Positions 1 through 8,898 of a stretch of DNA of 64,000 bases are shown here, piece after piece. The notes under the pieces were generated by a model. It was given only the letters and a program-made list of their open reading frames with translations. It had not been told where the DNA came from and ran no database searches. How positions within the stretch are numbered: position 1 is the first letter of the stretch; each line of letters begins with the position of its first letter. The position numbers and the translations under genes were made by a program. Location of the stretch: NCBI GenBank assembly GCA_963817515.1, contig CAWFPJ010000015.1:1-64000 (forward strand), given 5' to 3'. Source of the DNA: DATMNI01 sp963817515. GTDB lineage: Bacteria > Acidobacteriota > Terriglobia > Bryobacterales > Bryobacteraceae.

Positions 1-120
1 TCGCATAACTCGACAGCTAAAGTGTACTATCAATCCGAACTTTGCAGGGTCTTACCCCAACCCGCCTTCAGGGTCGCCCCCTACGGCGTTTTCGGCAAAG
101 GGTCTGAGGACTTGCTGAAA

Positions 121-1020
121 ATGCTCCCCCTTGCCATAATCGCCTGCATGGCCAAGGGTCGGTCGGGATGTTCGCCGCTCCTCGTGTTTCTCGGCGTCGC
201 GTTTGGCGGATCAATCCTGCTGTCTCTGGTGATCGGGCTGTCCGGTGGATACAAGAGTTCACTCGTATGGTTGGCTCCGCTGTCCATGTTTGTGCCGGCA
301 CTGGCAGTCCTGGTCGCCTGCGTCACGTTGGGTGCGCAGCTCGGCATCGAATGGAACCGCTTGCCCCTGCGTTGGCTTCCCGTGGCCCTTCTGATCTTGC
401 CGCTGGCGATTCATGCCGTAGCGCTGCCGGGCGTCGTAGTCTTGGAAGGAAGGCTGCCATGGGTCCAATGGCTCACACCTCACCTGGACGGTCACTACCA
501 CACGCCCCAGAAACTGGGCTGGGGCACGCTGACATCGTCCGCACTCGCGGGCCGCATCGCGATTAACGCCGTGATAGGTCTGATCATCGTGTCATTCCTC
601 GCCTTCTTCGAGGAGATAGGGTGGCGCGCCTTCATGCTCCCTCGTCTGGTCAGCCGTTTCGGAGCGTATCGCGGAGCTGCGGCCAGCGCGCTGATCTGCG
701 CGTTGTGGCATATCCCGTTTGCAGTCTCTGGCGTCCAACACGTAGAGAAGGTATCCCCACTGGCTTTGGGGATTGTCTCTCCGGTGGGGCAATTCGGCGC
801 CGGTCTATTCCTGGCTTTTCTGTGGTTGAAGACGGACAGCATCCTGCTTCTCTCGTTGGCACATGGCGCTCTCAACAACTGGGGTCAGTATGCATTCAAA
901 TTCATGAGCACGAGCGGTGAGTCGGATCTCGCCCTATTTGCCCTGGTGAACGTAGCGCTCCTGGCGGTGGGAGCCGGTGCCTTGGCACGAACACCGCACA
1001 AAGCTCTCTCGACGAGATAA
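121..1020 (+). CDS. CPBP-family intramembrane metalloprotease
   Basis: Polytopic membrane protein of the CPBP (CAAX protease and bacteriocin-processing, Abi) family. The family signature is visible: a Glu-Glu-x-x-x-Arg box (EEIGWRAFML, near residue 164), a Phe/Trp-His box (ALWHIPF) and a downstream membrane-embedded His (SLAHGALNNW). These residues form the metal site of glutamic-type CAAX proteases. The frame is open back to a GTG at 22, but ATG 121 has a purine-rich stretch (GAGGAC) upstream and leads directly into the first hydrophobic segments, so it is preferred; ATG 148 is also possible. The substrate is unknown, since bacterial members process peptides or act in immunity or stress. It stands alone, and the next gene runs in the same direction. 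Confidence 0.85.
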   Translation: MLPLAIIACMAKGRSGCSPLLVFLGVAFGGSILLSLVIGLSGGYKSSLVWLAPLSMFVPALAVLVACVTLGAQLGIEWNRLPLRWLPVALLILPLAIHAVALPGVVVLEGRLPWVQWLTPHLDGHYHTPQKLGWGTLTSSALAGRIAINAVIGLIIVSFLAFFEEIGWRAFMLPRLVSRFGAYRGAAASALICALWHIPFAVSGVQHVEKVSPLALGIVSPVGQFGAGLFLAFLWLKTDSILLLSLAHGALNNWGQYAFKFMSTSGESDLALFALVNVALLAVGAGALARTPHKALSTR

Positions 1021-1078
1021 ATACTGCCTTGTCGAGGGATATCGGCCAATGCTGGGCCCACAGCGCTACGATACAGGC

Positions 1079-2149
1079 ATGCTCCGGCTCTTGATACTCG
1101 CCGCTGCCCTATGCGGAGGCGTCATGGCGAATTCCGATTTCGACCAAGCCGATTTCGACCAGACACAGGCGGCGCGCTTCGCAGCTCTGGCGCTCGACTG
1201 CGTCCACAAACCGTACCCCAACAAGATCGCGCATTCGTTGAACTCCGATGCCGATGTGAAGCCGCCGCGCGAATTGACCCCCGCATTTTACGGCTGCTAC
1301 GACTGGCATTCCTCGGTCCACGCCCACTGGCTGCTGGTCCGCCTGGCGCGCCTGTTTCCGCAAGCGCCTTTCGCGGCCGAAGCGCGCCGCGCGGTGGCCC
1401 GCAGTCTCACGCCAGCCAACATCGCGCAGGAAGCGATCTATCTTAATGCCGCGGGCCGCAATACCTTCGAGCGTCCCTACGGCCTGGCGTGGCTGCTGCA
1501 ACTCGCCGCCGAGTTGAAGGAGTTCGACGACCCGCAGGCGCGCCAATGGTCCGCCGCGCTACGCCCGCTGGAGCAGGCCGTCACCGCGCGGACGGCCGAG
1601 TGGCTGCCGAAACTGCAACACCCCATACGCACCGGCGAACATAATAACACCGCTTTCTCGATGGGCCTGATGCTGGATTACGCCAGGGTAACCGGCAATA
1701 CGGAGTTCGGCAAAGCGGTGGAGTCGCGTGCGCGGGACTACTACCTGAAGGACAGGAACTGCCCGCTCGCCTACGAACCTTCGGGCGAAGACTTCCTCTC
1801 TCCCTGCCTGGCCGAAGCGGACGCGGTGCGCCGGATTCTGCCGCCCGCCGAATTCGCAGAGTGGTTCACCGGGTTTCTGCCCCGCGTGGATCTGGAGCCA
1901 ACGCTGGTCAGTGACGTGACCGATGGCAAGGCCTACCACCTGGCTGGTCTGAACCTGAGCCGCGCGTGGATGCTGGAAGGCATCGTCTCGCGCCTCCCCG
2001 CCGCCGACGCGCGCCGCAAGGCGTTGACCGCGCTCGCCGGCAAACTCAAAGTGACGGGACTGGACAGCATCAAGAGCGAGCACTACGAAGGCGGGCACTG
2101 GCTCGGCAGCTTCGCGGTGTATCTGGTAAGCGGGCGGGGACTGCGATGA
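1079..2149 (+). CDS. DUF2891 family exported protein
   Basis: About 356 residues. The N-terminus from ATG 1079 (MLRLLILAAALCGGVMA) is a plausible signal peptide, and the longer in-frame start at 977 would overlap the preceding gene. The body carries features I associate with DUF2891: the motif YGCYDWHSSVHAHW near residue 80, followed by alternating alpha-helical segments (an alpha/alpha-toroid-like pattern) and GEHNNTAFSMGLMLDYA. The catalytic role is not established for the family. It ends 20 bases before the stop of the convergent gene. Confidence 0.75.
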   Translation: MLRLLILAAALCGGVMANSDFDQADFDQTQAARFAALALDCVHKPYPNKIAHSLNSDADVKPPRELTPAFYGCYDWHSSVHAHWLLVRLARLFPQAPFAAEARRAVARSLTPANIAQEAIYLNAAGRNTFERPYGLAWLLQLAAELKEFDDPQARQWSAALRPLEQAVTARTAEWLPKLQHPIRTGEHNNTAFSMGLMLDYARVTGNTEFGKAVESRARDYYLKDRNCPLAYEPSGEDFLSPCLAEADAVRRILPPAEFAEWFTGFLPRVDLEPTLVSDVTDGKAYHLAGLNLSRAWMLEGIVSRLPAADARRKALTALAGKLKVTGLDSIKSEHYEGGHWLGSFAVYLVSGRGLR

Positions 2150-2169
2150 CGATAAAACAACCCGTGCGC

Positions 2170-3432
2170 TCAGCTTCTTTTGCGGATTGAGTAAAGACGA
2201 TTCTCAGTACGCACCAGCAAGCGGTCGCCGACGAGGGCCGGGGTCGCGAGCGCCATTTCGTCGAGATCGTTGGAATGGAGCAGCTCGAATTTGTCGCCGG
2301 CTGCGATCACGTACGTCTTGCCCTCTTCGCTCAAGCAGAAAATCTCGCCGTTGTAGCCCCACGGTGACGCAGTGAAATCGCCGCCGGTGCCGATGCGAGC
2401 CTTGTAAGTCTGCGCGCCGGTTTTGGCGTCGAAGCGCGTGAGGATTCCGGTGTGAGTGAGCACGTAGATGCCGCCCTCATACGCGAGTTCCGTCGGCAAA
2501 TATGTTCCGGCTTTCGGCTGCAGCCAGGCGACGAAATCGTTCAGCTTCGCGCCATCCGGAGTCGTGAGATCGCCGGATGCGCCCGGCTTGATCGCGGCGA
2601 TGATTTTGCCGGTGCCGCCGTTCAGGTACAAGAGCCCATCGTAAGCGAAGGGGCTCGGGATGGTCATCGCGGACATGCCGCCGATGCGCCAAAGCTCTTT
2701 ACCATCGCCGTCGTAGCTGATGGCGAGTCCGGGGCCGATGGTGACGATCTCGGTGCGCTTCTCGTTTTTCCAGATGTAAGGCGTCGACCAGCCGGTCTGC
2801 CGATCGGAACCGGGAACATGGATATTACGATTCGTGCGCCAGACCTGCTTGCCGGTGTTCTTATCGAAAGCGGCGATGAATTGCTGCTTCTCGTTGTCAT
2901 TGACGATGATGACGAGATCGCCTAACTGGGCGGGCGAAGAAGCAGTGCCGAAATCGAGAATGGTCGGGAAGTTTTCGAGCGGCGTGTTCCAGACTTTCTT
3001 GCCATCGAAATCGTAGGCGAAGAGGCCAAGATTGGTGATGTAGACGTAAACGCGCTTGCCGTCGGTGATGGGAGTTTCCGAACAGAAACTGTTCTTGCGA
3101 TGACGGCCGCCGGGCGGATGGCCGGCGTAGAACTCGCGCTTCCAGTTGATTTTGCCGGAATTCAGATCCAGCGAATAGAGCCAATAATGCAGCGAGACTT
3201 CGTTGGGGAGTTCGAAGTCGCGCTCGTTGAGGCGATCCACCAGCTCCTTCCCTTTTAGGCCCTGTTTCTGGAGTTCGGCGACGTAGTCGTTCGAATAATC
3301 GACGCCGGTTTGCGGCTGCTTGGCCTTACCGTCGGTGATGACGGTGGTGAGGAAGACGCTTTTGCCGCTGACGATCGGCGAAGACCAGCCGAGGCCGGGG
3401 ATGTCTGTAGTCCATTCGACGTTTTCCGCTCC
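2170..3432 (-). pseudogene. PQQ-like beta-propeller protein, N-terminus missing
   Basis: About 420 residues of a secreted PQQ-binding-like (BamB/quinoprotein-type) beta-propeller, with repeated blades of the form D-x-x-T-G-K-x-x-W (LDLNSGKINW, FDKNTGKQVW, FDAKTGAQTY). The reading frame opens with ENVEWTTDIPGLGWSSPIVSG, which in related proteins comes after a signal peptide and a WPQxRGP-type blade. Here it begins immediately after the TAG stop (3433-3435) of the upstream permease and in the same frame. The first internal start is a GTG at 3240, well inside a blade. The normal start, signal peptide and first blade are therefore absent. This is either a deletion remnant or an assembly junction, and I do not expect a functional exported product as drawn. 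Confidence 0.75.
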
Positions 3433-6007
3433 CTACTCCTGCCGCAGGGCAACCACCGGGTCTACTGCCATCGACCTCCGTGCGGGCACGTAGCACGCGG
3501 CCATCGCCAGCGCGGCCAGCAGCGCCGGAGCGCCCATCAGCAGCCACGGGTCGGATGTGCTGAAGCCGGCAGTCTGAGCGATGGAAGCCAGCGTAGCCGA
3601 CATCACCCGCATGGCGGCCCAGGCCGCGGCCAGCCCCAACACGGTGCCGATTGCGATCAGGACCGCGCCCTCCTTCATCACCAGGCCCAGCACATCGCCG
3701 CGCTGAGCCCCCAGGGCCACTCGAATGCCGATTTCACGGCGGCGCTGCACCACCGAATATGCCGTCACGCCCGCCAGGCCTACCGATGCCAGGATCAACC
3801 CGAACACTCCGATGCAGCCGTACGTGTAGAGCGCCACTTTGACCGGAAACATCAACTGGTCAATCTGTTCCGTCATGCTGCGGGCGTTGAACGGCGTGAG
3901 GTTGGCATCCATGGCTGCGATTTCGCGCCGCACCGCGCCCAAGGCATCCACGCCCCCGACTGTCTGAACGTTCGCCGCCCGCACCATCAGAGTGATGCCG
4001 CGCAATGCGGGCCGCGCAAACTCCGCCGGATGCAGCGGAAGGTAGATCACTGCCGGCGATTGCGACGCCGCCATCGCCAGGCCATCCCTCACGTTCCTGG
4101 CCACTCCCACCACTTCGAATACCTGCGTCTTTCCCGAGATTCGCGGGGTCCGGCCGGGAGAAGAACCGGCCAGTTGAAACGTGGGCAGATCCTCGGCGCC
4201 GATTTCTATGCGGCGGCCCAACGGATCCTGACCCCTCCAACATTCCTGCGCCAGCTTTTCGCTGACGATCACCGCTGCGGAACCGTTAGCCTGGTCCTCC
4301 TTTCGGAAGCCGCGGCCCAACACCACCGGAATGCCGATGGTGTCGAAGAACTCTCTTCCCACGAAATAGCGGCGCGCGCCATACATCGCTTTCGAATTCC
4401 CAGTGCCCGGAACGAAGAACCTCACTCCCGGTTTGCCGATCATCTCCATGGGCACCGAATCCGACAGGCTGGCCGAAGTTATGGAGGGAATCGCTTTTAC
4501 CCGGTCCAACAGTTTTTCAAAGAAGGCGGTGGCGCGTGCGCCCGAGTATCCGTCGCGCACCGGGTCAAGAGAAATCAGGTAGAGGTGCCGGGAGTCGAAC
4601 CCCGTCTCTACGCCGGACATCCTTTGGTGGCCGATCACCAGAAATCCGGTGAGCAGTAGCAAGGCGAGCGAGCCCGCCACCTGCGACAGCACCAGCACGA
4701 TTGCGCAAACTCAGCCGCCGGAAGCGGCGCAGTTGAACATTGCCGCCTTCCTTCAGTGCGGGCGTGAGGTCCGTGCGCGTGGCGCGCCATGCCGGAATGA
4801 AACCGAACGCCAGGCCGGTGAATGCCGTGAGCCCGAGCGTGAACAGCAGGACACGCCCATCCGGCTCCAGGTGGAAACTGAGCGGCATCGGAAAAGGAAG
4901 ATTTTCCCGCGACGCCATGTGCATCAGCCCCATGGCCATAAGGAACCCGACCACTCCCGAGGCCGCCGCCAACAGCATGCTTTCCGTGAGCAGCTGGCGC
5001 ATCAGGCGGCCGCGGCCCGCGCCCAGCGCCAGGCGGACGGCGATCTCCCGTCGCCGTTCAGTGGAGCGCGCCAGCATCATGTTAGCCACATTGGAACTGG
5101 CAATCAGCAGGATCATGCCGCCCAGAACCGTAAAAAACGTTGTGAGCAACGGCAGGTCCTGCTTGCGCACCGGCAGCAGTTTGCCGCCGGGCAGCAGCGT
5201 CACGCGCCGGCCCTTCTGCTCGCGGTCGGGGTCGCCGTACTCCTGTTCCAGTTGCCGAGCTATGGTATCGAGCGCAGCCTCGGCGCGGGCCGCGGTAACG
5301 CCAGGTTGCAAACGGCCAACCATGTGGAATATTGCCGCGTCATGCCGTTCCAATACGTGGTCCGCCAGTTCCGGCGCTACGCGCTCCGCCGCCCATGCCG
5401 GCAGCCAGAGATCGGCCCCAAAGACCATGGGCGATGCGCCCAGAAAATCCTTCGGCCCGACGCCGATTACCGTCCACGGCTGCCCGTTGATGCCGAGCGC
5501 CTTGCCGATGATCAGCGGATCGGAACCCAGATGGTTCTGCCAGAACCGGTAGCTCACCACTGCTACGGGAGCCAGCCGGTCAAACCTCTTTTCGTCAAAC
5601 CTCTGTTCGTCAAACCAATGGCCCATCGCAGGCAGCACGCCCAGCGTCCTGAAGTACGATGGCGTCACCAGGTGCCCCCAGGTACGCTCCGTGCGCCCGC
5701 CGAGCGAAACGCCCAAGGGCACCGGCGCGGCAAAGGCGAGCGCGGAAGAAAACAGATCGCTTCGTTGACGGTATCGCTCGAAATCGGGATAGGACACTGG
5801 CGCCTGCAGCGCGACCAGATCGTCGGGCTTTGCTACTGCCGGGACATCGCGCAGCACAAAACCGTTCAGTTCGCTGAAGGCCGAAGTGGCGACGCCGATA
5901 CCGAGCGACAGCGATACCAGTGCGACCGCGGCGAAGCCCGGTGCGCGGGCCAGCATCCGCAGGCCATACCGGATGTCCTGCCACAATTCGCCCGCCAGGC
6001 GCGCCAA
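3433..6007 (-). pseudogene. ADOP-family ABC permease (MacB/FtsX type), frameshifted
   Basis: The two halves of one permease of about 858 residues lie in different frames. The first half (6007 to about 4700) starts MARLAGELWQDIRYGLRML and carries a MacB-like periplasmic domain and the first FtsX core (VANMMLARSTERRREIAVRLALG). The second half (about 4700 to 3433) resumes with VLSQVAGSLALLLLTGF and ends with a second FtsX core (VVQRRREIGIRVALGAQRG). The layout TM, periplasmic, FtsX, TM, periplasmic, FtsX is that of acidobacterial duplicated orphan permeases. The break lies near 4701 and is repaired by removing one base (an extra A on the coding strand). The upstream ABC ATPase overlaps its start. 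A 15-bp tandem repeat lies in the first half at 5579-5616. Confidence 0.85.
5579..5616. repeat. 15-bp tandem repeat inside the permease gene
   Basis: Two near-identical 15-bp units and a partial third (5579-5593, 5594-5608, 5609-5616). On the coding strand they give FDEQRFDEKRFD in the MacB-like periplasmic domain. The length is a multiple of three, so the frame is kept. Confidence 0.8.
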
Positions 6008-6945
6008 TTGCTGAGGCTTGCCAAGTAGAGGCTTAGTGGTGGCGCAGGCGGTTTCGCCTGCGTGTGCGAGCCGAAGATTTCGGACTCCGAAGCCTTGTCG
6101 GAGTCCGAAGCTTTGTCGGAGTCCGAAACTTTGCCGGAACCCGACGATTTTCCAGAGCCCGAAGATTTCACCGGAGCACCTGCGAAACTCATCGCCTCCA
6201 GCACCCGGTTCGCCAGCGTGTCGCTGTCTTCCACATCCGCCAGTTGGGCAAACACGCCTTCGAGCGATGGCTGGCTCATGAGTTCCCGCAGCCGGCTGAT
6301 GGAGTCGTACGCCACCACTTCTCCCTTGCGCAGGATCACGACGCTTGAGCAGACCTTCTCCACAACCTCCAGCACGTGCGAGCTGTAGAGGATCATCTTT
6401 CCGCGGCCGGCCAGAGCGCGCAACAGGCTGCGCAGCATGAGGGCAGAGGTGACGTCCAGTCCGGAGAAGGGTTCATCCAGAATCAGAATGTCGGGGTCGT
6501 GCAGCAGGGCCGCCGAAAGCAGGATCTTCTGGCGCATGCCTTTCGAATAGGCGGATAGAGGCGTGTGGCGATCGCTCCACAGCCCCAGCAGGCGCAGGAA
6601 CTCATCCATCCTGGGTTCCAGAATTTGGTGCGGCATGCCGCGCAGCCGCCCCATCAGTTGCAGATACTCGCGGCCGGAGAGATGCGGATAAAGGTGCGCT
6701 TCCTCCGGCACGTAGCCGATGCGCCGCTGGAAAGCAGTGAAGTCTTCGTACACGCTGCGGCCGTTGTAAAAAATCTGGCCGCGCGACGGCTCGATCAGGC
6801 CGGTCAGCATTTTGACCGTGGTGCTCTTGCCCGCGCCGTTGGGCCCGAGGTATCCCAGAATCTCACCGGGCCGGACGGTAAAGCTCACGTCTCTGACGGC
6901 GGATATGTGATTGTAGTATTTAGTGAGCGACCGGGCTTCGAGCAT
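5866..6945 (-). CDS. ABC transporter ATP-binding protein with repeat-extended C-terminus
   Basis: ATPase of the ABC-2/CcmA-like class, starting at ATG 6945 (MLEARSLTKYYNH); the frame is open further upstream but lacks a convincing start. Visible motifs are Walker A GPNGAGKST, signature SAYSKGMRQK, Walker B ILILDEPFSGLD and the H-loop SSHVLE. After about residue 255 the normal domain ends, and five copies of a six-residue repeat follow (KSSGSG, KSSGSG, KVSDSD, KASDSD, KASESE; 6079-6168). A hairpin comes next, and the frame then continues 142 bases into the permease gene out of the permease frame. The last 60 or so residues are therefore probably not ancestral. It likely powers the permease at 3433-6007, although ADOPs usually lack a linked ATPase. 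Confidence 0.8.
   Translation of the reverse strand: MLEARSLTKYYNHISAVRDVSFTVRPGEILGYLGPNGAGKSTTVKMLTGLIEPSRGQIFYNGRSVYEDFTAFQRRIGYVPEEAHLYPHLSGREYLQLMGRLRGMPHQILEPRMDEFLRLLGLWSDRHTPLSAYSKGMRQKILLSAALLHDPDILILDEPFSGLDVTSALMLRSLLRALAGRGKMILYSSHVLEVVEKVCSSVVILRKGEVVAYDSISRLRELMSQPSLEGVFAQLADVEDSDTLANRVLEAMSFAGAPVKSSGSGKSSGSGKVSDSDKASDSDKASESEIFGSHTQAKPPAPPLSLYLASLSNWRAWRANCGRTSGMACGCWPAHRASPRSHWYRCRSVSASPLRPSAN
6038..6062. repeat. Dispersed hairpin repeat (family C, copy 1)
   Basis: A 7-bp perfect stem (6043-6049 with 6056-6062) closes a six-base loop. Bases 6038-6058 are repeated, 21/21 in reverse complement, at 41179-41199. It sits between the repeat-extended tail of the ATPase gene and the permease start, and it may have displaced the original ATPase stop codon. 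Confidence 0.7.
6079..6168. repeat. 18-bp tandem repeat, five units
   Basis: Five 18-bp units (6151-6168, 6133-6150, 6115-6132, 6097-6114, 6079-6096) encode six-residue repeats rich in Lys, Ser, Gly and Asp on the minus strand. The first two units encode SGSG and the last three SDSD or SESE, so the units have diverged. This is a likely copy-number-variable tail of the ABC ATPase. Confidence 0.85.
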
Positions 6946-7058
6946 TCCAACGATTCCCCCGCATTGGACACCGCTTGAACGCTCTTGGTTCCCGATACGA
7001 TTCGTAGCAGTTGGTTCCGGACTAATCCGTATATGATTTCGAGAGAGGATTCCGCAAA

Positions 7059-7919
7059 ATGAAAGGACTGGTACTGATGCTGGCTGGTGTAACCGCTCTG
7101 GTGGCACAAGGCAACAAAATTCGGGTTATTGCTTTTGGCGCCCACCCCGATGACTGCGACATTCGCGCCGCGGGCACCGCCGCCCTGTGGGCAAAGATGG
7201 GTCACGCCGTGAGATTCGTCTCCGTCACTAATGGCGACGCCGGCCATCAGACCATAAACGGCGTGGAGTTGGCAAAGCGCCGCCTGGGCGAGGCCAAAGA
7301 ATCCGCGCGGCGTCTGGGAATCGACTACCAGGTGCTGGACAATCACGATGGCGAATTGCTGCCCACGCTCGAAGTTCGCAAGCAGATCATCCGCCAGATC
7401 CGGGAATGGAACGCGGACATCGTGCTGGCGCCGCGCCCCAACGATTATCATCCCGATCACCGCTACACCGGTGTTCTGGTGCAGGATGCCGCGTACATGG
7501 TGGTGGTGCCGGCCGTGACTCCGGACACGCCGGCGCTGCGCAAAAATCCGGTCTTCCTTTACTACGAAGATGGCTTCCAGCGGCCCAATCCGTTTCGCCC
7601 GGATATCGCCGTAGATATTGACGAAACCGTCGATCTAAAGGTGGACGCGCTGGATTCGCACGTATCTCAGTTTTACGAATGGCTGCCCTGGGTGGATGGC
7701 AAACTCGACGATGTTCCCAGGGATCCTGCGGCGCGTAAGGTGTGGCTGAAGCGCGCGCGGATCCGTCAGCCTGGCACCGCGGACAGGGCGTCGCTGCTGA
7801 AATGGTACGGCGCGGAGCGCGGAAACGCGGCCCAGTCCTACGAAGCTTTCGAAATCTGCGAGTACGGCGCGCAGCCGACCGAAGCCCGCATCCGCGAGTT
7901 ATTCCCCATGCTTCACTAA
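7059..7919 (+). CDS. PIG-L family deacetylase, exported
   Basis: 286 residues with a hydrophobic N-terminus (KGLVLMLAGVTALVAQG) that looks like a signal peptide. The zinc-dependent LmbE/PIG-L signature is clear: AHPDD at residues 35-39 and the second metal box NDYHPDHR near residue 127. Members remove acetyl groups from N-acetylglucosamine-containing substrates. The start is supported by a GAGAGAGGA stretch about 10 bases upstream. It is divergent from the ABC ATPase gene (114-bp gap), so promoters for both probably lie in 6946-7058. A second PIG-L gene is at 53348-54295. Confidence 0.88.
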   Translation: MKGLVLMLAGVTALVAQGNKIRVIAFGAHPDDCDIRAAGTAALWAKMGHAVRFVSVTNGDAGHQTINGVELAKRRLGEAKESARRLGIDYQVLDNHDGELLPTLEVRKQIIRQIREWNADIVLAPRPNDYHPDHRYTGVLVQDAAYMVVVPAVTPDTPALRKNPVFLYYEDGFQRPNPFRPDIAVDIDETVDLKVDALDSHVSQFYEWLPWVDGKLDDVPRDPAARKVWLKRARIRQPGTADRASLLKWYGAERGNAAQSYEAFEICEYGAQPTEARIRELFPMLH

Positions 7920-7966
7920 GCGGCCGCTCCCAACACAACCGCGCGTGCAAGGGATATTCCCAAACA

Positions 7967-7988
7967 GAGCCGCGCGCGTAAGCAAGCG
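7967..7988 (+). repeat. Dispersed repeat family B, divergent copy
   Basis: This 22-base element matches the reverse complement of 53304-53325 at 18 of 22 positions and is related to 27656-27677. It lies in the intergenic space between the PIG-L and TIM-barrel genes. Confidence 0.5.
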
Positions 7989-8014
7989 TGATCCCACTGC
8001 GCTAAAATCGGGAC

Positions 8015-8881
8015 GTGACCCGCTTAACCCGACGCTCGTTCGTCTCCGTGGCCGCAGCTACGCCTTTCATGGCCGCCGCCGCAACCACTCGTCTGCCCAT
8101 ACGCAAAGCTGTCGAGTTCAGCATGCTGCCGAAGAAACTCGCCGTTCTCGAACGGTTTCAACTGGCGCGCGAGGCCGGTTTCGAGGAGATCGAATGTCCC
8201 ACCACTCCCAACCCTTCTGAAGCCGAAGAAATTCTCGGGGCATCGCATAAGGCCGGCCTGCGCATCCATTCCGTGATGAACCAGGAGCATTGGCGCAGCC
8301 CGCTCTCCTCCAGTGATTCCGCCGTGGTGGAAAAGAGCATGGAGGGAATGCGCACCAGTCTCCACAACGCCAAACTCTGGGGCGCGGATACCGTGCTGCT
8401 GGTGCCGGCCGTGGTCAACCCGGAGACCTCCTACGCCCAGGCCTGGGAGCGGAGCCAGCGCCAGATTCGCAAGCTGATTCCCTTGGCGGAAGAGCTAAAG
8501 GTAATCATCGGCATAGAGGAGGTCTGGAACAAGTTCCTGGTCAGTCCGCTCGAAATGGCGCGCTACGTGGACGAGTTTCAGAGCCCGTGGATCCGCGCGT
8601 ACTTCGACGTGGGCAACATTGAGATCTGGGGCTATCCGCAGGATTGGATCCGCACGCTTGGCAAGCGTATCGTGAAACTGCACATCAAGGACTTCTCGTT
8701 CAAGAAGCAGGTGGCCGAGTTTGTTCCGCTGCTGGAAGGCCAGATCGACTGGAAGGCCGTGCATGCGGCACTCACCGACATCGGATACCAGGGCACCGCC
8801 ACGGTAGAGCTTTCGGGCGGCGACGGAGAGTATCTCAAAGAAGTCAATAGCCGGTTCGACCGCATCCTGAACGGCGTCTGA
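8015..8881 (+). CDS. Sugar phosphate isomerase/epimerase (TIM barrel), Tat-exported
   Basis: 288 residues of the AP-endonuclease-family-2/xylose-isomerase-like TIM barrel. The metal-site pattern is visible: IGIEEVWNKF (Glu), AYFDVGNIEIWG (Asp), VKLHIKDFSFKKQ (His, Asp) and a final TVELSGGD (Glu). The start is GTG 8015. The N-terminus MTRLTRRSFVSVAAATPFM carries a twin-arginine motif, so export with a bound metal is likely. Substrate preference cannot be read from sequence. It precedes malQ by 17 bases and may be co-transcribed with it. Confidence 0.85.
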   Translation: MTRLTRRSFVSVAAATPFMAAAATTRLPIRKAVEFSMLPKKLAVLERFQLAREAGFEEIECPTTPNPSEAEEILGASHKAGLRIHSVMNQEHWRSPLSSSDSAVVEKSMEGMRTSLHNAKLWGADTVLLVPAVVNPETSYAQAWERSQRQIRKLIPLAEELKVIIGIEEVWNKFLVSPLEMARYVDEFQSPWIRAYFDVGNIEIWGYPQDWIRTLGKRIVKLHIKDFSFKKQVAEFVPLLEGQIDWKAVHAALTDIGYQGTATVELSGGDGEYLKEVNSRFDRILNGV

Positions 8882-8898
8882 CGCCATCGCCGCGCCTC

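Noticed and set aside
3310..6028. Long open frames on the plus strand (3310-4659, 4649-6028)
   Set aside because: They lie antisense to the ADOP permease. Their translations are Arg/His/Gln-rich with no domain or membrane logic, which is typical of GC-rich antisense frames.
6079..6168. Possible CRISPR-like array
   Set aside because: Units are 18 bp with no spacers and encode an in-frame peptide repeat.
6946..7107. 54-residue N-terminal extension of the ABC ATPase
   Set aside because: The ATPase domain begins normally at ATG 6945, and the extension would overlap the divergent PIG-L gene start.
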